NCBI GenBank assembly: GCA_016932015.1
Contig: JAFGDQ010000097.1
Coordinates: 1 to 45,587, forward strand
Direction of reading: 5' to 3'
Origin: Spirochaetota bacterium
Lineage (GTDB): Bacteria; Spirochaetota; UBA4802; JAFGDQ01
DNA: 45,587 bases
Shown here: positions 1 to 9,201 of the stretch, piece by piece
Numbering within the stretch: position 1 is the first letter of the stretch
Layout of the letters: each line of letters opens with the position of its first letter
The notes under the pieces: generated by a model
Told to the model about the DNA's origin: nothing
Databases searched by the model: none
What the model saw: only the letters and a program-made list of their open reading frames with translations
Translations under genes and position numbers: made by a program

Positions 1-217
1 AATATAGAATGATTTTAAAATATTAAAAATATTAATACAAGATTTTTTATTTCTTTTTATTTCATAAACAAAATTATTTCTTTAACTGGTGTTAAACATA
101 AAAAATAATAAATCTTATTGACAGATATAAAAATTATTAAGAATAAAAGTTACTATATGCAAACTAAATAAAAAAACAGAATTGCTATAATTATAATTTT
201 TACAGGATTAAATCTTA

Positions 218-946
218 ATGAAAATATTAGATGATTTGTTCGCAGAATTAAACTTTAATGCTGAAGTAAAGGATATCCGCCAGGGAGTATTTCATACAGG
301 AGTTGTTACCCGCAACTGCGGACTTGCATCTACTCTACCCAGAGACGCGATGAAGCAGGAACCCCCAATGATTAAAGAACCCGGATTTCTTACAGATAAA
401 AGCGCAAAGGAGCTTGCTTCACTTGCTTATTCCGATTCTATAATGGAAGCTGCCATTGGGATGGCTGCTATCAATTCGCTGATTGATGTTGATGAAGGTA
501 TATGTACTGAACTTAATGCCGGAAATCTGATATTTGAAAAAGGTGAAAACAAACGGGTTGCAATAGTAGGACATTTCCCTTTCATTCCGAAAGTCCGCGA
601 ACTGGCAAAAGAATTATGGGTGATCGAGAAGAATCCGGTTGAAGGTGATTTAACTGAAGATAAAGCCGCAGATAAAATTCCCCGGGCGGATGTAGTTGCA
701 ATTACCGGAACTTCAATAACAAACCATACTTTTGAAGAACTCATCAGGCTCTGCGATCCGAAAGCTTTTGTGCTTATACTGGGAGACAGCGCTCCCTTAT
801 CGCCAATCTTTTTTGACAGAGGAATTGATGCAGTATCAGGCACGCTTGTAGCTGAACCTGAAATTGCCTTGAAATGCATAAGTCAGGGAGCCAATTATAG
901 ACAGATAAAGGGTTTAAAAAAACTCACTATAAAAAAAAATAAATAA
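218..946 (+). CDS. DUF4213/DUF364 (putative heavy-metal chelation) protein
   Basis: A 242-residue soluble protein with no signal peptide. The N-terminal ~90 residues resemble the DUF4213 enolase-N-like fold and the C-terminal ~140 residues the Rossmann-like DUF364 domain. Visible hallmarks are VAIVGHFPFIPKVRELA near residue 113, the acidic linker WVIEKNPVEGD, DVVAITGTSITNHT near 165 and VLILGDSAPLSPIFFDRG near 188. Family members are proposed to bind metals or a cofactor in anaerobes, but no reaction is established. It stands alone, convergent with the FAD oxidoreductase at 1085. A weak AGGA lies about 11 bases before the ATG. Family assignment is fairly secure; function is unknown. Confidence 0.8.
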   Translation: MKILDDLFAELNFNAEVKDIRQGVFHTGVVTRNCGLASTLPRDAMKQEPPMIKEPGFLTDKSAKELASLAYSDSIMEAAIGMAAINSLIDVDEGICTELNAGNLIFEKGENKRVAIVGHFPFIPKVRELAKELWVIEKNPVEGDLTEDKAADKIPRADVVAITGTSITNHTFEELIRLCDPKAFVLILGDSAPLSPIFFDRGIDAVSGTLVAEPEIALKCISQGANYRQIKGLKKLTIKKNK

Positions 947-983
947 CAAATTCGCCGCATATTCTTCTGCTTTTTCTCCAGGC

Positions 984-1024
984 ATTGCATAAACAGCTTT
1001 CGAAACACTCACTGATTATGCAAT
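984..1024. repeat. Inverted repeat between convergent genes
   Basis: ATTGCATAA at 984-992 and TTATGCAAT at 1016-1024 are perfect 9-bp inverted arms around a 23-base loop. They lie in the gap between the ends of the two convergent genes. No T-run follows on either strand, so this is at best a weak 3'-end structure. Confidence 0.35.
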
Positions 1025-1084
1025 ACTGAATAAATATGCTTATAAAACAGTAGAAAGATCAGGACAAAAGCGCTTAAAAAAAAA

Positions 1085-2515
1085 TCAGCTTGCCATACTT
1101 TTACTGCTTATTTCATTCTTTATTTCATCAGGCAATATTACTCCCTGACTGATAAGTTTTTCCTGTAAAACTCTAATATTTATATTTCTCGGCTCAATAC
1201 CTTCTTTTACCGCTATTGCAGCTGCAGTACCGGCAGCTTGACCAAATGCCATACAATGCGGTATCAGATTAAAATACTCATTATGCTCCCATTCAGAAGA
1301 GTATGCCCGGCACGCTACAAGCAGACCGTTTATCCGTTTAGGCACAAGCGCCCTGTATGGAATACATACATTCGGATGATTCGCAGAAATTTCTCCGTTA
1401 TCATTATCAGGGAATATCGCAATTGTATCGTCAAAAATTTCATCTGAAGTAATATCCTTCTGTCCCAGAACATATTCTCCTACAACACGCTGGCCTCCCT
1501 GAATACCAAGCTGAGGCGCGCTTAATGCAATATATGAATTTTCAAACCCCGGTACTTTGTCTCTATAAAAATTGTATGTAAGCTGAATTTTCTTCCTGCC
1601 TTCAAGTTCTACCTTGTTTATTTCATCAATACGGTCCTGATCCATACACGGAAAAAACGGATGGAACCAGACAATACCTTCATGGTTTTTTACAAGGTCT
1701 TTTAAGAAATGCGGAGCACCGCCCTGGCTATGAATATCCTGCATCAGCTTACCGAATTCCTCCGGCTTTGATGATCTGAATTCATCAAATTTTTTCAAAT
1801 CTACATTGCCCATCCAGTATGGATGCGCAAAAGCTGCGATCCTGAGTCCAGGTATCATTCTTCGGTCACGCTCAGCGCCGGCAGGCTCAAGCAGATCCCC
1901 GTCTCCCGTACAATCGATCACGACTTTAGCAAGTATTGCCTGTCTGCCAGACTTATTTTCAATATAAACGCCCTTAACAGAATCACCATGCATAATTGGA
2001 CGCGTACCCCATGAATGGAAATAGACCTGTACTCCGGCTTCCTCCATCATATTATTTAGTTCGCACTTCATTATTTCCGGATCTATCAATGCTGTATAAA
2101 GAACACGTTGTTTTCCGATATTGATATCATTGCGTATATAGAAAAATGCAAGATTGGAATCAATATAGTAATTTACAAGATCCTCGTCTGTAGTACCCCA
2201 GTCTTCTTTTTTCGGATAATGAGTCGCTCCGGATTCATCCAGCCTGTCTATGATTTCCTGAACTATACCCGCTATCTTTTGATTACCGGCTATATCAGAA
2301 AGATTCGGTATGATAGTAACCAGCCCCCCTGTAGCCATACCGCCAAGATGACCATACCTCTCAACTAATACGGTTTTTGCTCCATTTCTGGCCGCAGAAA
2401 GAGCAGAACCTATTCCTCCCGGTCCCCCGCCAATTACTACCACGTCAGCTTCATAACAGACATCAATTTCTCTGGCGGACTCGGTTATTGTTTTAAAATT
2501 TTTATCATTTTTCAT
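1085..2515 (-). CDS. FAD-dependent oxidoreductase (FAD_oxidored family)
   Basis: A 476-residue flavoprotein. The dinucleotide-binding motif VVVIGGGPGGIGSALSAARNG starts near residue 25 and is followed by LVERYGHLGGMATGG, typical of the FAD-dependent oxidoreductases of the PF12831 type. The C-terminal GQAAGTAAAIAVKEG closes the FAD site. There is no signal peptide or obvious Fe-S motif. The start is supported by GGAG about 8 bases upstream. It is a single gene, divergent from citrate synthase. Homologues are often annotated as fumarate-reductase-like or as xanthan-lyase-like in error; the substrate cannot be read from the sequence. Confidence 0.8.
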   Translation of the reverse strand: MKNDKNFKTITESAREIDVCYEADVVVIGGGPGGIGSALSAARNGAKTVLVERYGHLGGMATGGLVTIIPNLSDIAGNQKIAGIVQEIIDRLDESGATHYPKKEDWGTTDEDLVNYYIDSNLAFFYIRNDINIGKQRVLYTALIDPEIMKCELNNMMEEAGVQVYFHSWGTRPIMHGDSVKGVYIENKSGRQAILAKVVIDCTGDGDLLEPAGAERDRRMIPGLRIAAFAHPYWMGNVDLKKFDEFRSSKPEEFGKLMQDIHSQGGAPHFLKDLVKNHEGIVWFHPFFPCMDQDRIDEINKVELEGRKKIQLTYNFYRDKVPGFENSYIALSAPQLGIQGGQRVVGEYVLGQKDITSDEIFDDTIAIFPDNDNGEISANHPNVCIPYRALVPKRINGLLVACRAYSSEWEHNEYFNLIPHCMAFGQAAGTAAAIAVKEGIEPRNINIRVLQEKLISQGVILPDEIKNEISSKSMAS

Positions 2516-2699
2516 TTTACACTCCGCAGGGAACTAAATTGATTCCTTTTAGACAAAGTTAAAGCTTACGTCAATATAATTTAAAATCATTTAATCTATT
2601 TTTTAAGTTATTCCGGCTATTCAAAGAATTTGTTTTATCAAACAGAAATATTTGTTCCAAATTACAGAAAAAATGGTATAATTCGAAAAAGAAAGTAAA

Positions 2700-2729
2700 T
2701 TGACAGTTTTTTTAGAGGTATCGTATTAT
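2700..2729 (+). promoter_or_regulatory. Sigma-70-type promoter of citrate synthase
   Basis: TTGACA at 2700-2705 and TATTAT at 2724-2729 are separated by 18 bases, about 45 bases before the citrate synthase start. A good AGGAG ribosome site lies at about 2762. Confidence 0.7.
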
Positions 2730-2773
2730 GGTTTTATATCATGAAAATATTTCTCATTTTCAGGAGTAAATAA

Positions 2774-4078
2774 ATGAATAGTACAAAAGCAAAATTTACA
2801 TACAATAACATGGAATATGAGTTTCCTGTAATTGAAGGAACTGAGGGTGAAAAAGCCATTGATATATCAACTTTAAGAGAAAAAACAAATTTAATAACAC
2901 TCGACGTCGGATATCAGAACACAGGATCCTGTTTGTCTGCAATAACATTCGTCGATGGAGAAAATGGAATATTACGTTACAGAGGCATACCTATAGAAAT
3001 ACTCGCTGAAGAAGCTTCCTTTACAGATGTAGCATACTTGCTGATTTACGGTGAATTACCATCAGAAAAAGAGAGAAAAATAATTTCCACACGGCTTACT
3101 GAAGCATCAATGCTTCATGAAGAAATGCTTCATTTTTTTGACAGCTTCCCACCTTCTGCGCATCCAATGGCAATTCTAAATACAATGATAAACGCATCGT
3201 CGGTATACTATTCAAACTATTTTACAGCCGATTTTCAGGCATCTACTTTTGATACAATGGCAGTCTCCCTTATATCAAAAGTAAGGACTATGGCTGCCTA
3301 CTCATATAAACACTCCATAGGAGAGCCTTGCGTATATCCAAAACATGACTTAAAGTATTGTTCAAATTTTCTATATATGATGTTTGACAGCCCGGTAAAA
3401 CCTTACGAAATCGATCCTGATATTGAAAAAGCATTAAACACACTTCTCATTCTTCATGCAGATCATGAGCAGAACTGCAGCACCTCCACAGTGAGACTTG
3501 TAGGCAGCAGTATGGTAAACCTTTACGCCTCAATATGCGCAGGCATTTGCGCTTTATGGGGGCCTCTGCATGGCGGAGCTAATCAGCGAGTTATTGAAAT
3601 GCTGGAAAATATATATATGCACGGCATGACAATAAAACAATGCATTGAAGAAGCAAAGGACAAAAACAGCAGATTTAAAATATACGGATTCGGGCACAGG
3701 GTTTATAAGAATTATGATCCGAGAGCCAAGATACTGAAAAAACACTGTGAAGCTCTTTTTAAAAAATATCATTACGATGAACCTCTTATTTCAATTGCAC
3801 TGGAACTTGAAGAAGCTGTACTGGCAGATGATTATTTCAAAGAACGTAAACTTTATCCTAATGTAGACTTTTACAGCGGAATTCTATACAGGATGATAGG
3901 AATACCCACAAATATGTTTACTGTTATGTTTGCCATGGGAAGGCTTCCCGGATGGATAGCGCAATGGAAGGAAATGCATGATACGGTACCTTTAAAAATC
4001 GGAAGGCCCAGGCAAATCTACATTGGTAACAATCAGAAACCTTTCATTCCGATAAAAGACAGACCTGAAACATATTGA
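2774..4078 (+). CDS. gltA: Citrate synthase (type II, GltA-like)
   Basis: Condenses oxaloacetate and acetyl-CoA to citrate in the cytoplasm. The 434-residue length matches hexameric type II enzymes. Active-site residues fall where expected: His266 in WGPLHGGANQ, His308 in FGHRVYKNYDPR and Asp365 in NVDFYSG, against His264/His305/Asp362 in the E. coli enzyme. HADHEQNCSTST (His228 and His231) is the oxaloacetate-side motif. The N-terminal beta domain with RYRGIPIEIL is present. It is monocistronic behind its own strong promoter; no other TCA gene is nearby, so a biosynthetic (glutamate) role is as likely as a full cycle. Confidence 0.96.
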   Translation: MNSTKAKFTYNNMEYEFPVIEGTEGEKAIDISTLREKTNLITLDVGYQNTGSCLSAITFVDGENGILRYRGIPIEILAEEASFTDVAYLLIYGELPSEKERKIISTRLTEASMLHEEMLHFFDSFPPSAHPMAILNTMINASSVYYSNYFTADFQASTFDTMAVSLISKVRTMAAYSYKHSIGEPCVYPKHDLKYCSNFLYMMFDSPVKPYEIDPDIEKALNTLLILHADHEQNCSTSTVRLVGSSMVNLYASICAGICALWGPLHGGANQRVIEMLENIYMHGMTIKQCIEEAKDKNSRFKIYGFGHRVYKNYDPRAKILKKHCEALFKKYHYDEPLISIALELEEAVLADDYFKERKLYPNVDFYSGILYRMIGIPTNMFTVMFAMGRLPGWIAQWKEMHDTVPLKIGRPRQIYIGNNQKPFIPIKDRPETY

Positions 4079-4134
4079 TGTTCGTTTGAACGTTATCTAA
4101 AATTTTTTCAAAATAATGTAAACTTTTATTGTTA

Positions 4135-4163
4135 TTGACATTCTGATTTTTTTAATCTATGTA
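4135..4163 (+). promoter_or_regulatory. Candidate promoter overlapped by an inverted repeat
   Basis: TTGACA at 4135-4140 and TATGTA at 4158-4163 are 17 bases apart. The -10 element sits near the middle of the inverted repeat 4140-4194, so a protein bound there would block it. Transcription would lead into the PilZ-like gene through a leader of about 150 bases. Confidence 0.45.
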
Positions 4164-4194
4164 ATTAACATAGATTAAAAAAAATAATCAGAAT
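4140..4194. repeat. 55-bp AT-rich inverted repeat
   Basis: The arms pair from ATTCTGATT (4140-4148) with AATCAGAAT (4186-4194) inward to AATCTATGT / ACATAGATT around an AATTA loop, with one unpaired base. A T7 run lies in the 5' arm and an A8 run in the 3' arm, the opposite of an intrinsic terminator on either strand. It could be an operator for the downstream gene or a 3'-end hairpin for citrate synthase. Confidence 0.6.
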
Positions 4195-4324
4195 AAAACT
4201 ATCTTTGAAATTATTGGAATAAATAGTTTTTGCATCTTCTTCTTAATTAGTAGTTCAATCACCTTTTTGATGGTTAATGAATCTTAGTATAAATATCTAA
4301 TATAATATAACCTGGAGATATTGT

Positions 4325-5380
4325 ATGGAGATTGAAACTGTTTTCGGTGTCAAGTGGCGGATACCAACGTTATATGATATTTCCCTGATAATTTTAATTG
4401 TTCTAATATTAGTATTTATCCTTGTTATATTAAAGTATTACATGAAAAGCAGGGAAAAGCAGGCACATCTTTATCAGCTTCTTCTTTTTAAAGCAAATCA
4501 GCTCGGCCTTACAAATTATCAGATTAAGATACTAAACAGCATTGCCGGATTATCTAAGAATAAAAATCCTAACGCTATTTACAGCAACCCTCTTTTTTTT
4601 GAGTCCTCAATCGGAAAATTCCTGGTATTTTTAAATACACAGAATGAACAGGTAGAATCCCTTAACCGGATATATAAAGATATAATGGTGATTTACGAAA
4701 AATTATATCATCCATCCAAATTTAAAAAACCTCTTGAAAATATTGCCGAACTTGAAGCCGGTCAAATATTGTATTTCTCGATCAGGAAGACTAATTACTA
4801 TTTGGGAAAAATAACAAAAATTGAAAATAATTATATACGGATAAAACTCTTCAACATTGAAAGATCCAATAAAGATATTGCGGAAAACAATGAAATTCAG
4901 GTATATTTATGGAGAACAGGTGATGCGGAATACACTTTCATCTCCAGCATTACCGCAGCTAGTAAAAACACAATTGCTATTACTGTACCCGAAACTTACA
5001 CGCGCGGGGAAGAAGTAAGGCCTCCGAGTATTGGAGTTGACCTTCCATGTATAATATCATTCAATCCTCATTTGGCAGAAGATGATACAGATACAGAAGA
5101 AGAACAGAAAAAAAACATCAAATATGACGAGATTGAAGCTTCAGTAATAAAGTTAAACATAGATGAAGCTTTAATAATGATTGACCAGGAGCTTTTATAT
5201 GATTATGAATACTTCCTGAATTTTGAACTTGACGGTTTTAAAGTTAAAATTGTTACAGTTGTAATGGCAAAAAAAACCCTTAAAGACAGTAATTTAAATT
5301 ATTATACACTAAAGTTTAAAGATATTACAGATGCTTCTAAAGAAGTTATTCATAAATTCATCATTGAAAATCTGCATTAA
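4325..5380 (+). CDS. Membrane-anchored PilZ-like protein
   Basis: A 351-residue protein with one N-terminal membrane segment (about residues 17-40, very rich in Ile, Leu and Val) and a cytoplasmic remainder. A helical region (about 45-130) is followed by a beta-rich segment starting LEAGQILYFSIRKTNYYLGKI and, after an acidic linker (AEDDTDTEEEQKKN), a second beta-rich segment ending FKDITDASKEVIHKFIIE, a typical PilZ-domain ending. The layout recalls the two-domain YcgR-like PilZ proteins common in spirochaetes. The RxxxR...DxSxxG c-di-GMP motif is not clearly present, so binding is uncertain. The lipoprotein gene follows after 85 bases. Confidence 0.5.
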   Translation: MEIETVFGVKWRIPTLYDISLIILIVLILVFILVILKYYMKSREKQAHLYQLLLFKANQLGLTNYQIKILNSIAGLSKNKNPNAIYSNPLFFESSIGKFLVFLNTQNEQVESLNRIYKDIMVIYEKLYHPSKFKKPLENIAELEAGQILYFSIRKTNYYLGKITKIENNYIRIKLFNIERSNKDIAENNEIQVYLWRTGDAEYTFISSITAASKNTIAITVPETYTRGEEVRPPSIGVDLPCIISFNPHLAEDDTDTEEEQKKNIKYDEIEASVIKLNIDEALIMIDQELLYDYEYFLNFELDGFKVKIVTVVMAKKTLKDSNLNYYTLKFKDITDASKEVIHKFIIENLH

Positions 5381-5465
5381 AATATTCTTGAATAATTAAA
5401 TAATGCCTTTTTTTGATAAAAATAAATAGCATTAAGTAAAAAAATCAAGGAGTCAAGGAGTCAAA

Positions 5466-6035
5466 ATGTTTAACAAGGGAATACTTTTAGTTTTTATTAT
5501 TGTTTTTCTTATATCATGTTCAGATAACAAGGAACCTGTATTAATAATAGGAAAAACCTCTGATAATGAAAGTATAACTATAACCAAAGAGACTGAAAAT
5601 TTTATGATCAATGATAATCTGGCATATATTTTGACAACAGAAATTCCGTTTAATACCAGTAAGATAACAAGACGTATTTACAAAGGCCAGGTATACAGAG
5701 ACCTTGTTAACAGAGAAAGTATTGATCTGGAAATCACTCCTGATACAACACAGATACGTGATATCATAAATATTAAAGATATTGTCAGAAAACATGGCTG
5801 GGGACATTTTATGCTGATTTTTATTATAAATGATACTGTAATTGCCAAAAAATCCTTTATAATTGAAAAATCCCGATCTGAAGCAAAGTCTCCCGTAAAA
5901 CAGACCGTTATAGTAAAGAAACCGGAACAAATCACTATTGTTACGGAAGACAAGGAAACTGAAATCAACAGCAGGCCTGTAATAAGCAAGCCTATTTCCC
6001 CTTCTGTAAGTCCGTCAGAAATGATGAACGAATGA
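5466..6035 (+). CDS. Small lipoprotein of unknown function
   Basis: A 189-residue protein with a lipoprotein signal: a hydrophobic stretch and the lipobox LISC with Cys18. The mature part has a beta-rich central region (about 30-135) and a low-complexity Pro/Lys/Glu-rich tail. I recognise no family. Two tandem AAGGAG ribosome sites (5447-5452 and 5455-5460) precede the ATG, at 13 and 5 bases. Its stop is only 21 bases from the converging nadB stop. Confidence 0.7.
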   Translation: MFNKGILLVFIIVFLISCSDNKEPVLIIGKTSDNESITITKETENFMINDNLAYILTTEIPFNTSKITRRIYKGQVYRDLVNRESIDLEITPDTTQIRDIINIKDIVRKHGWGHFMLIFIINDTVIAKKSFIIEKSRSEAKSPVKQTVIVKKPEQITIVTEDKETEINSRPVISKPISPSVSPSEMMNE

Positions 6036-6056
6036 AAATAACCGGTTTATAAATTT

Positions 6057-7742
6057 TTATTTAATTAAAATTTCTTTCAACAGTTTAATTTCCGGTTCAT
6101 GTTCAGACCGCAGAGCAATATTTTTTTTCTGATTGTCCTTTTGCCCGGGATAATCTGTGTTATAGTGCAGGCCCCGGCTTTCCTTTCTGACAAGTGCTCC
6201 TTTTATAATGAGTTTTGCTACTGTTGCGAGATTTCTTAATTCAACTAATTTGGAAGAAACAGTACTTCTTTTGTAATAGTCCTGAATTTCCTGTTCCAGA
6301 AAAATAATTCTTGAATACGCACGCTGCAGCCTAAGATCTGACCTGACTATTCCCACATAATCCCACATCAGACGTTTAACCTCTTCCAGGTTATGCTGAA
6401 TTAATACCCATTCTTCAAGGTCAAAGGTACCTTCTTTATTCCATTCAGGAAAAATTTTCTCTTTGTTTTTTGAATTTAAACTAATCAGATTAACAGATTG
6501 TTCAAATGACCTGTGGGAAAAAACTATTGCTTCAAGCAGTGAGTTGCTTGCAAGTCTGTTTGCCCCGTGGACCCCTGTACAGGCTGATTCTCCTGAGACG
6601 TAAAGATTATTAATTGAACTTCTGCCGTTAAGATCCGTAACAATACCTCCGCACATATAATGCGCAGCCGGAACAACCGGAATAGGCTCTTTTGTAATAT
6701 CTATTCCGGATTTGAGACAATATTCATAAATATTTGGAAATCTTTTTATAAGAAAATCCCTGTCTTTGAAAGTGATGTCCACATAAACACATTTTTCACC
6801 GGATTTTTTCAGTTCCTTGTCAATTGACCTTGCAACAATATCCCTGGGAGCCAGATCCTTCAAAGGATGAACTCCCTCCATAAAAAGTTTGCCTTTTGAG
6901 TTGATAAGAACTCCGCCCTCTCCCCTTACAGCCTCGGAAATCAGAAAAGAACGCTCTCCCGGATTTTCTGAATATAATGCTGTAGGATGAAACTGGAAAA
7001 ACTCCATATCAGACACAAAAGCTCCTGCACGGTAAGCCATTGCTATTCCGTCTCCTGTGGCAATCTGCGGATTAGTGGTATGCAGATACACCTGTCCGGC
7101 ACCTCCGGTGGCAAGAAGCGTTATAGCAGAATTAAAAATATGTACTGTTCCTGTTGCATTTTCCAGGATATATGCCCCGTAACATGTATGTGATTTATTT
7201 TTTTTTCTTTTCAGCAACTGCGAGAATTCCAGCTGATGTTCGGTTAGTAAATCGATTGCCGTATGATTCTCAAATACCTGAATATTATCAATAAGCGATA
7301 TTTTATAGAGAAGCGAAGTCTCGATTTCTTTCCCGGTTAAATCAGTTGAATGGACAATCCTGTTATGCGAATGCCCTCCTTCCTTTCCCAGATCCAGAAT
7401 AATTTTCCCGTCCTTATCTTTTGTATAACTGAACTTGGCTCCCCACTTAATAAGTTCGTTTATTCTTTCCGGCCCCTCCTGAACCAGTATTCTTACAGCT
7501 TCCTCTCTGCACAATCCGGCACCGGATTTCAGAGTATCACTGATATGATTTTCAAAAGAATCATCAGGAGACAGGACAGATGCTATACCGCCCTGAGCAT
7601 AATTGGTGCTTGAATCAAAATTCTTTTTTTTGGTTACTATACTTACAGTACCAAAATCCGATGCTTTAATAGCAAAAGCGAGTCCGGCTATTCCGCTGCC
7701 TATTACCAGATAATCTGACTTAAATATTTTTTGTCCGTTCAA
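6057..7742 (-). CDS. nadB: L-aspartate oxidase
   Basis: Oxidises L-aspartate to iminoaspartate, the first step of de novo NAD synthesis; FAD-bound and cytoplasmic. The 561 residues carry VIGSGIAGLAFAIKA near residue 12, the succinate-dehydrogenase-flavoprotein-like motifs SSTNYAQGGIASVL, ATGGAGQVY, LAPRDIVARSID and the C-terminal GVHGANRLASNSLLEA. The reading frame begins with TTG (7740-7742) preceded by a purine-rich GAAGAG; no better in-frame ATG is seen. nadA and nadC are not in the window. Fumarate or another acceptor would replace oxygen in an anaerobe. Confidence 0.95.
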   Translation of the reverse strand: MNGQKIFKSDYLVIGSGIAGLAFAIKASDFGTVSIVTKKKNFDSSTNYAQGGIASVLSPDDSFENHISDTLKSGAGLCREEAVRILVQEGPERINELIKWGAKFSYTKDKDGKIILDLGKEGGHSHNRIVHSTDLTGKEIETSLLYKISLIDNIQVFENHTAIDLLTEHQLEFSQLLKRKKNKSHTCYGAYILENATGTVHIFNSAITLLATGGAGQVYLHTTNPQIATGDGIAMAYRAGAFVSDMEFFQFHPTALYSENPGERSFLISEAVRGEGGVLINSKGKLFMEGVHPLKDLAPRDIVARSIDKELKKSGEKCVYVDITFKDRDFLIKRFPNIYEYCLKSGIDITKEPIPVVPAAHYMCGGIVTDLNGRSSINNLYVSGESACTGVHGANRLASNSLLEAIVFSHRSFEQSVNLISLNSKNKEKIFPEWNKEGTFDLEEWVLIQHNLEEVKRLMWDYVGIVRSDLRLQRAYSRIIFLEQEIQDYYKRSTVSSKLVELRNLATVAKLIIKGALVRKESRGLHYNTDYPGQKDNQKKNIALRSEHEPEIKLLKEILIK

Positions 7743-7780
7743 AATTACTCTTCTTTATTCAGATATTATTAAAGTTAAAA

Positions 7781-9172
7781 TTAAAGAGGCGGGAAGTATA
7801 ATCTGAAGCTGGTTCCTTTTCCAAGCTTGCTTGTAACAGATATCCTGATGTGATATACCTCGGCAACACGTTTTACCATTGAAAGTCCGATACCTGTAGA
7901 GGTAATATTGTGTTTCATTGCTTCTTTAGTTTTAAAATATTCGTTAAATATATTCGGAAGTTTGTCCTCCGGAATACCTATACCATTATCCGCGATTAAA
8001 ATAACAGGATTATTTTCATTTCCCTTATATAATTTTATCGTGACAATTCCGTTATCATATGAATAATTTACAGCATTTGAGATTAAATTTGAAAGCAGTA
8101 TCTGAATCTGATCAGGTACTCCGTTAATTTCAACGGGAATGATATCCGTTATAAATGAAATGCCCCTGTTTCCTGCAGAAGTCTTAAAATAATCTATTAA
8201 CTTATTCAGCATTTCAGAAAGCTCAATCTTTTCAAAAGACTGCTTATTTTTATTAGGATCAAGAAGCCTGGCAAGCCTTAAAACATCCAGTATCAGGTCG
8301 CCCATAGCTTTCGCTCTCAGGTCAATTCTTTCCATTACAGTCTTTAATTCGCCGTCAATATTACCGTAATAACCTTCCATTATAAGCATAATAGAACTTC
8401 GCAGTGCATCAAGGGGAGATTTTAACTGATGAGTCATCTGTATCGCATAATGATCCTTCATCCTCTGAGTTTCTTTTAAATCATCCTCAATTGATAAGAG
8501 CTGAATCTCTCTCATGCGTATAATGGATGAAAGTCTTGAAACGATAAACCATATAATAAAAAAAATAATTATAATAGCAAAAACCCAGTAAACAGTATAT
8601 TTATAATATAAGTATGTTTTCGGTGTATAATGTATTATAGTAACAGGAGGAAGCAGGCCCGTGAATTCAAGTAAAAGACAGCCTATATAAAAAGCTGATG
8701 CGAGAAGTGTGACCATCAGACTGGAACGCGATTTAAAAAATATGCAGGAAAGAGCTATATGTATTACATAAAGAAACGCGGCAGGTGATCCTATACTGCC
8801 GGTAAAATGGATTACAGCTGTTAATGTTAACAAATCAATAAAAATCTGCAGCCAGATGATGGCAGAAGGAGACACGACATATTTTTTAACACTTATTAAC
8901 CAGTATCCGCAATTAGCCAGAAACAATACAAACGCTATAATAAAAAACCAGTAATTCCAGGAAGTAAGCCCCAGGCCATATAACAATTTAGGGAAAAAAT
9001 ATGCGAAAAATCCTGCTATAGTTAATGCAATTATTACGATGAAACGTAATTTTATAAACCAGTAAATGTTTTTATTTAATAGAAAATCACTTAGCTGGCT
9101 GGAATACGCAGTTATTTTTTTCTTATTTTCCTGATGACTTATTGTGTCCGATTCAAGATGAAAAGTAGCCAT
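7781..9172 (-). CDS. Sensor histidine kinase with multi-TM input domain
   Basis: Membrane sensor kinase of about 463 residues. The first ~220 residues form about six hydrophobic segments with no large periplasmic domain, suggesting sensing within or at the membrane. The HisKA motif MTHQLKSPLDALRSS carries the phospho-acceptor His at about residue 248. The HATPase region shows the N box (LISNAVNYS), G1 (IADNGIGIP) and G2 (GIGLSMVKR). I prefer the ATG at 9172 to a TTG at 9181; neither has a clear ribosome site. It follows the response regulator gene by about 24 bases in the same operon and is presumably its partner. Confidence 0.9.
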   Translation of the reverse strand: MATFHLESDTISHQENKKKITAYSSQLSDFLLNKNIYWFIKLRFIVIIALTIAGFFAYFFPKLLYGLGLTSWNYWFFIIAFVLFLANCGYWLISVKKYVVSPSAIIWLQIFIDLLTLTAVIHFTGSIGSPAAFLYVIHIALSCIFFKSRSSLMVTLLASAFYIGCLLLEFTGLLPPVTIIHYTPKTYLYYKYTVYWVFAIIIIFFIIWFIVSRLSSIIRMREIQLLSIEDDLKETQRMKDHYAIQMTHQLKSPLDALRSSIMLIMEGYYGNIDGELKTVMERIDLRAKAMGDLILDVLRLARLLDPNKNKQSFEKIELSEMLNKLIDYFKTSAGNRGISFITDIIPVEINGVPDQIQILLSNLISNAVNYSYDNGIVTIKLYKGNENNPVILIADNGIGIPEDKLPNIFNEYFKTKEAMKHNITSTGIGLSMVKRVAEVYHIRISVTSKLGKGTSFRLYFPPL

Positions 9173-9182
9173 TTCAGCCAAA

Positions 9183-9201
9183 AATAACGTTAAACGTTAT
9201 T
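9183..9201. repeat. Hairpin at the response regulator/kinase junction
   Basis: AATAACGT (9183-9190) and ACGTTATT (9194-9201) are perfect inverted arms around TAA, covering the response regulator stop codon and the kinase translation start region. It may set the ratio of the two proteins; no terminator T-run is present. Confidence 0.4.

Noticed and set aside
1..217. Promoter with TTGACA at 118-123
   Set aside because: No acceptable -10 element lies at 16-18 bases; the match may be chance.
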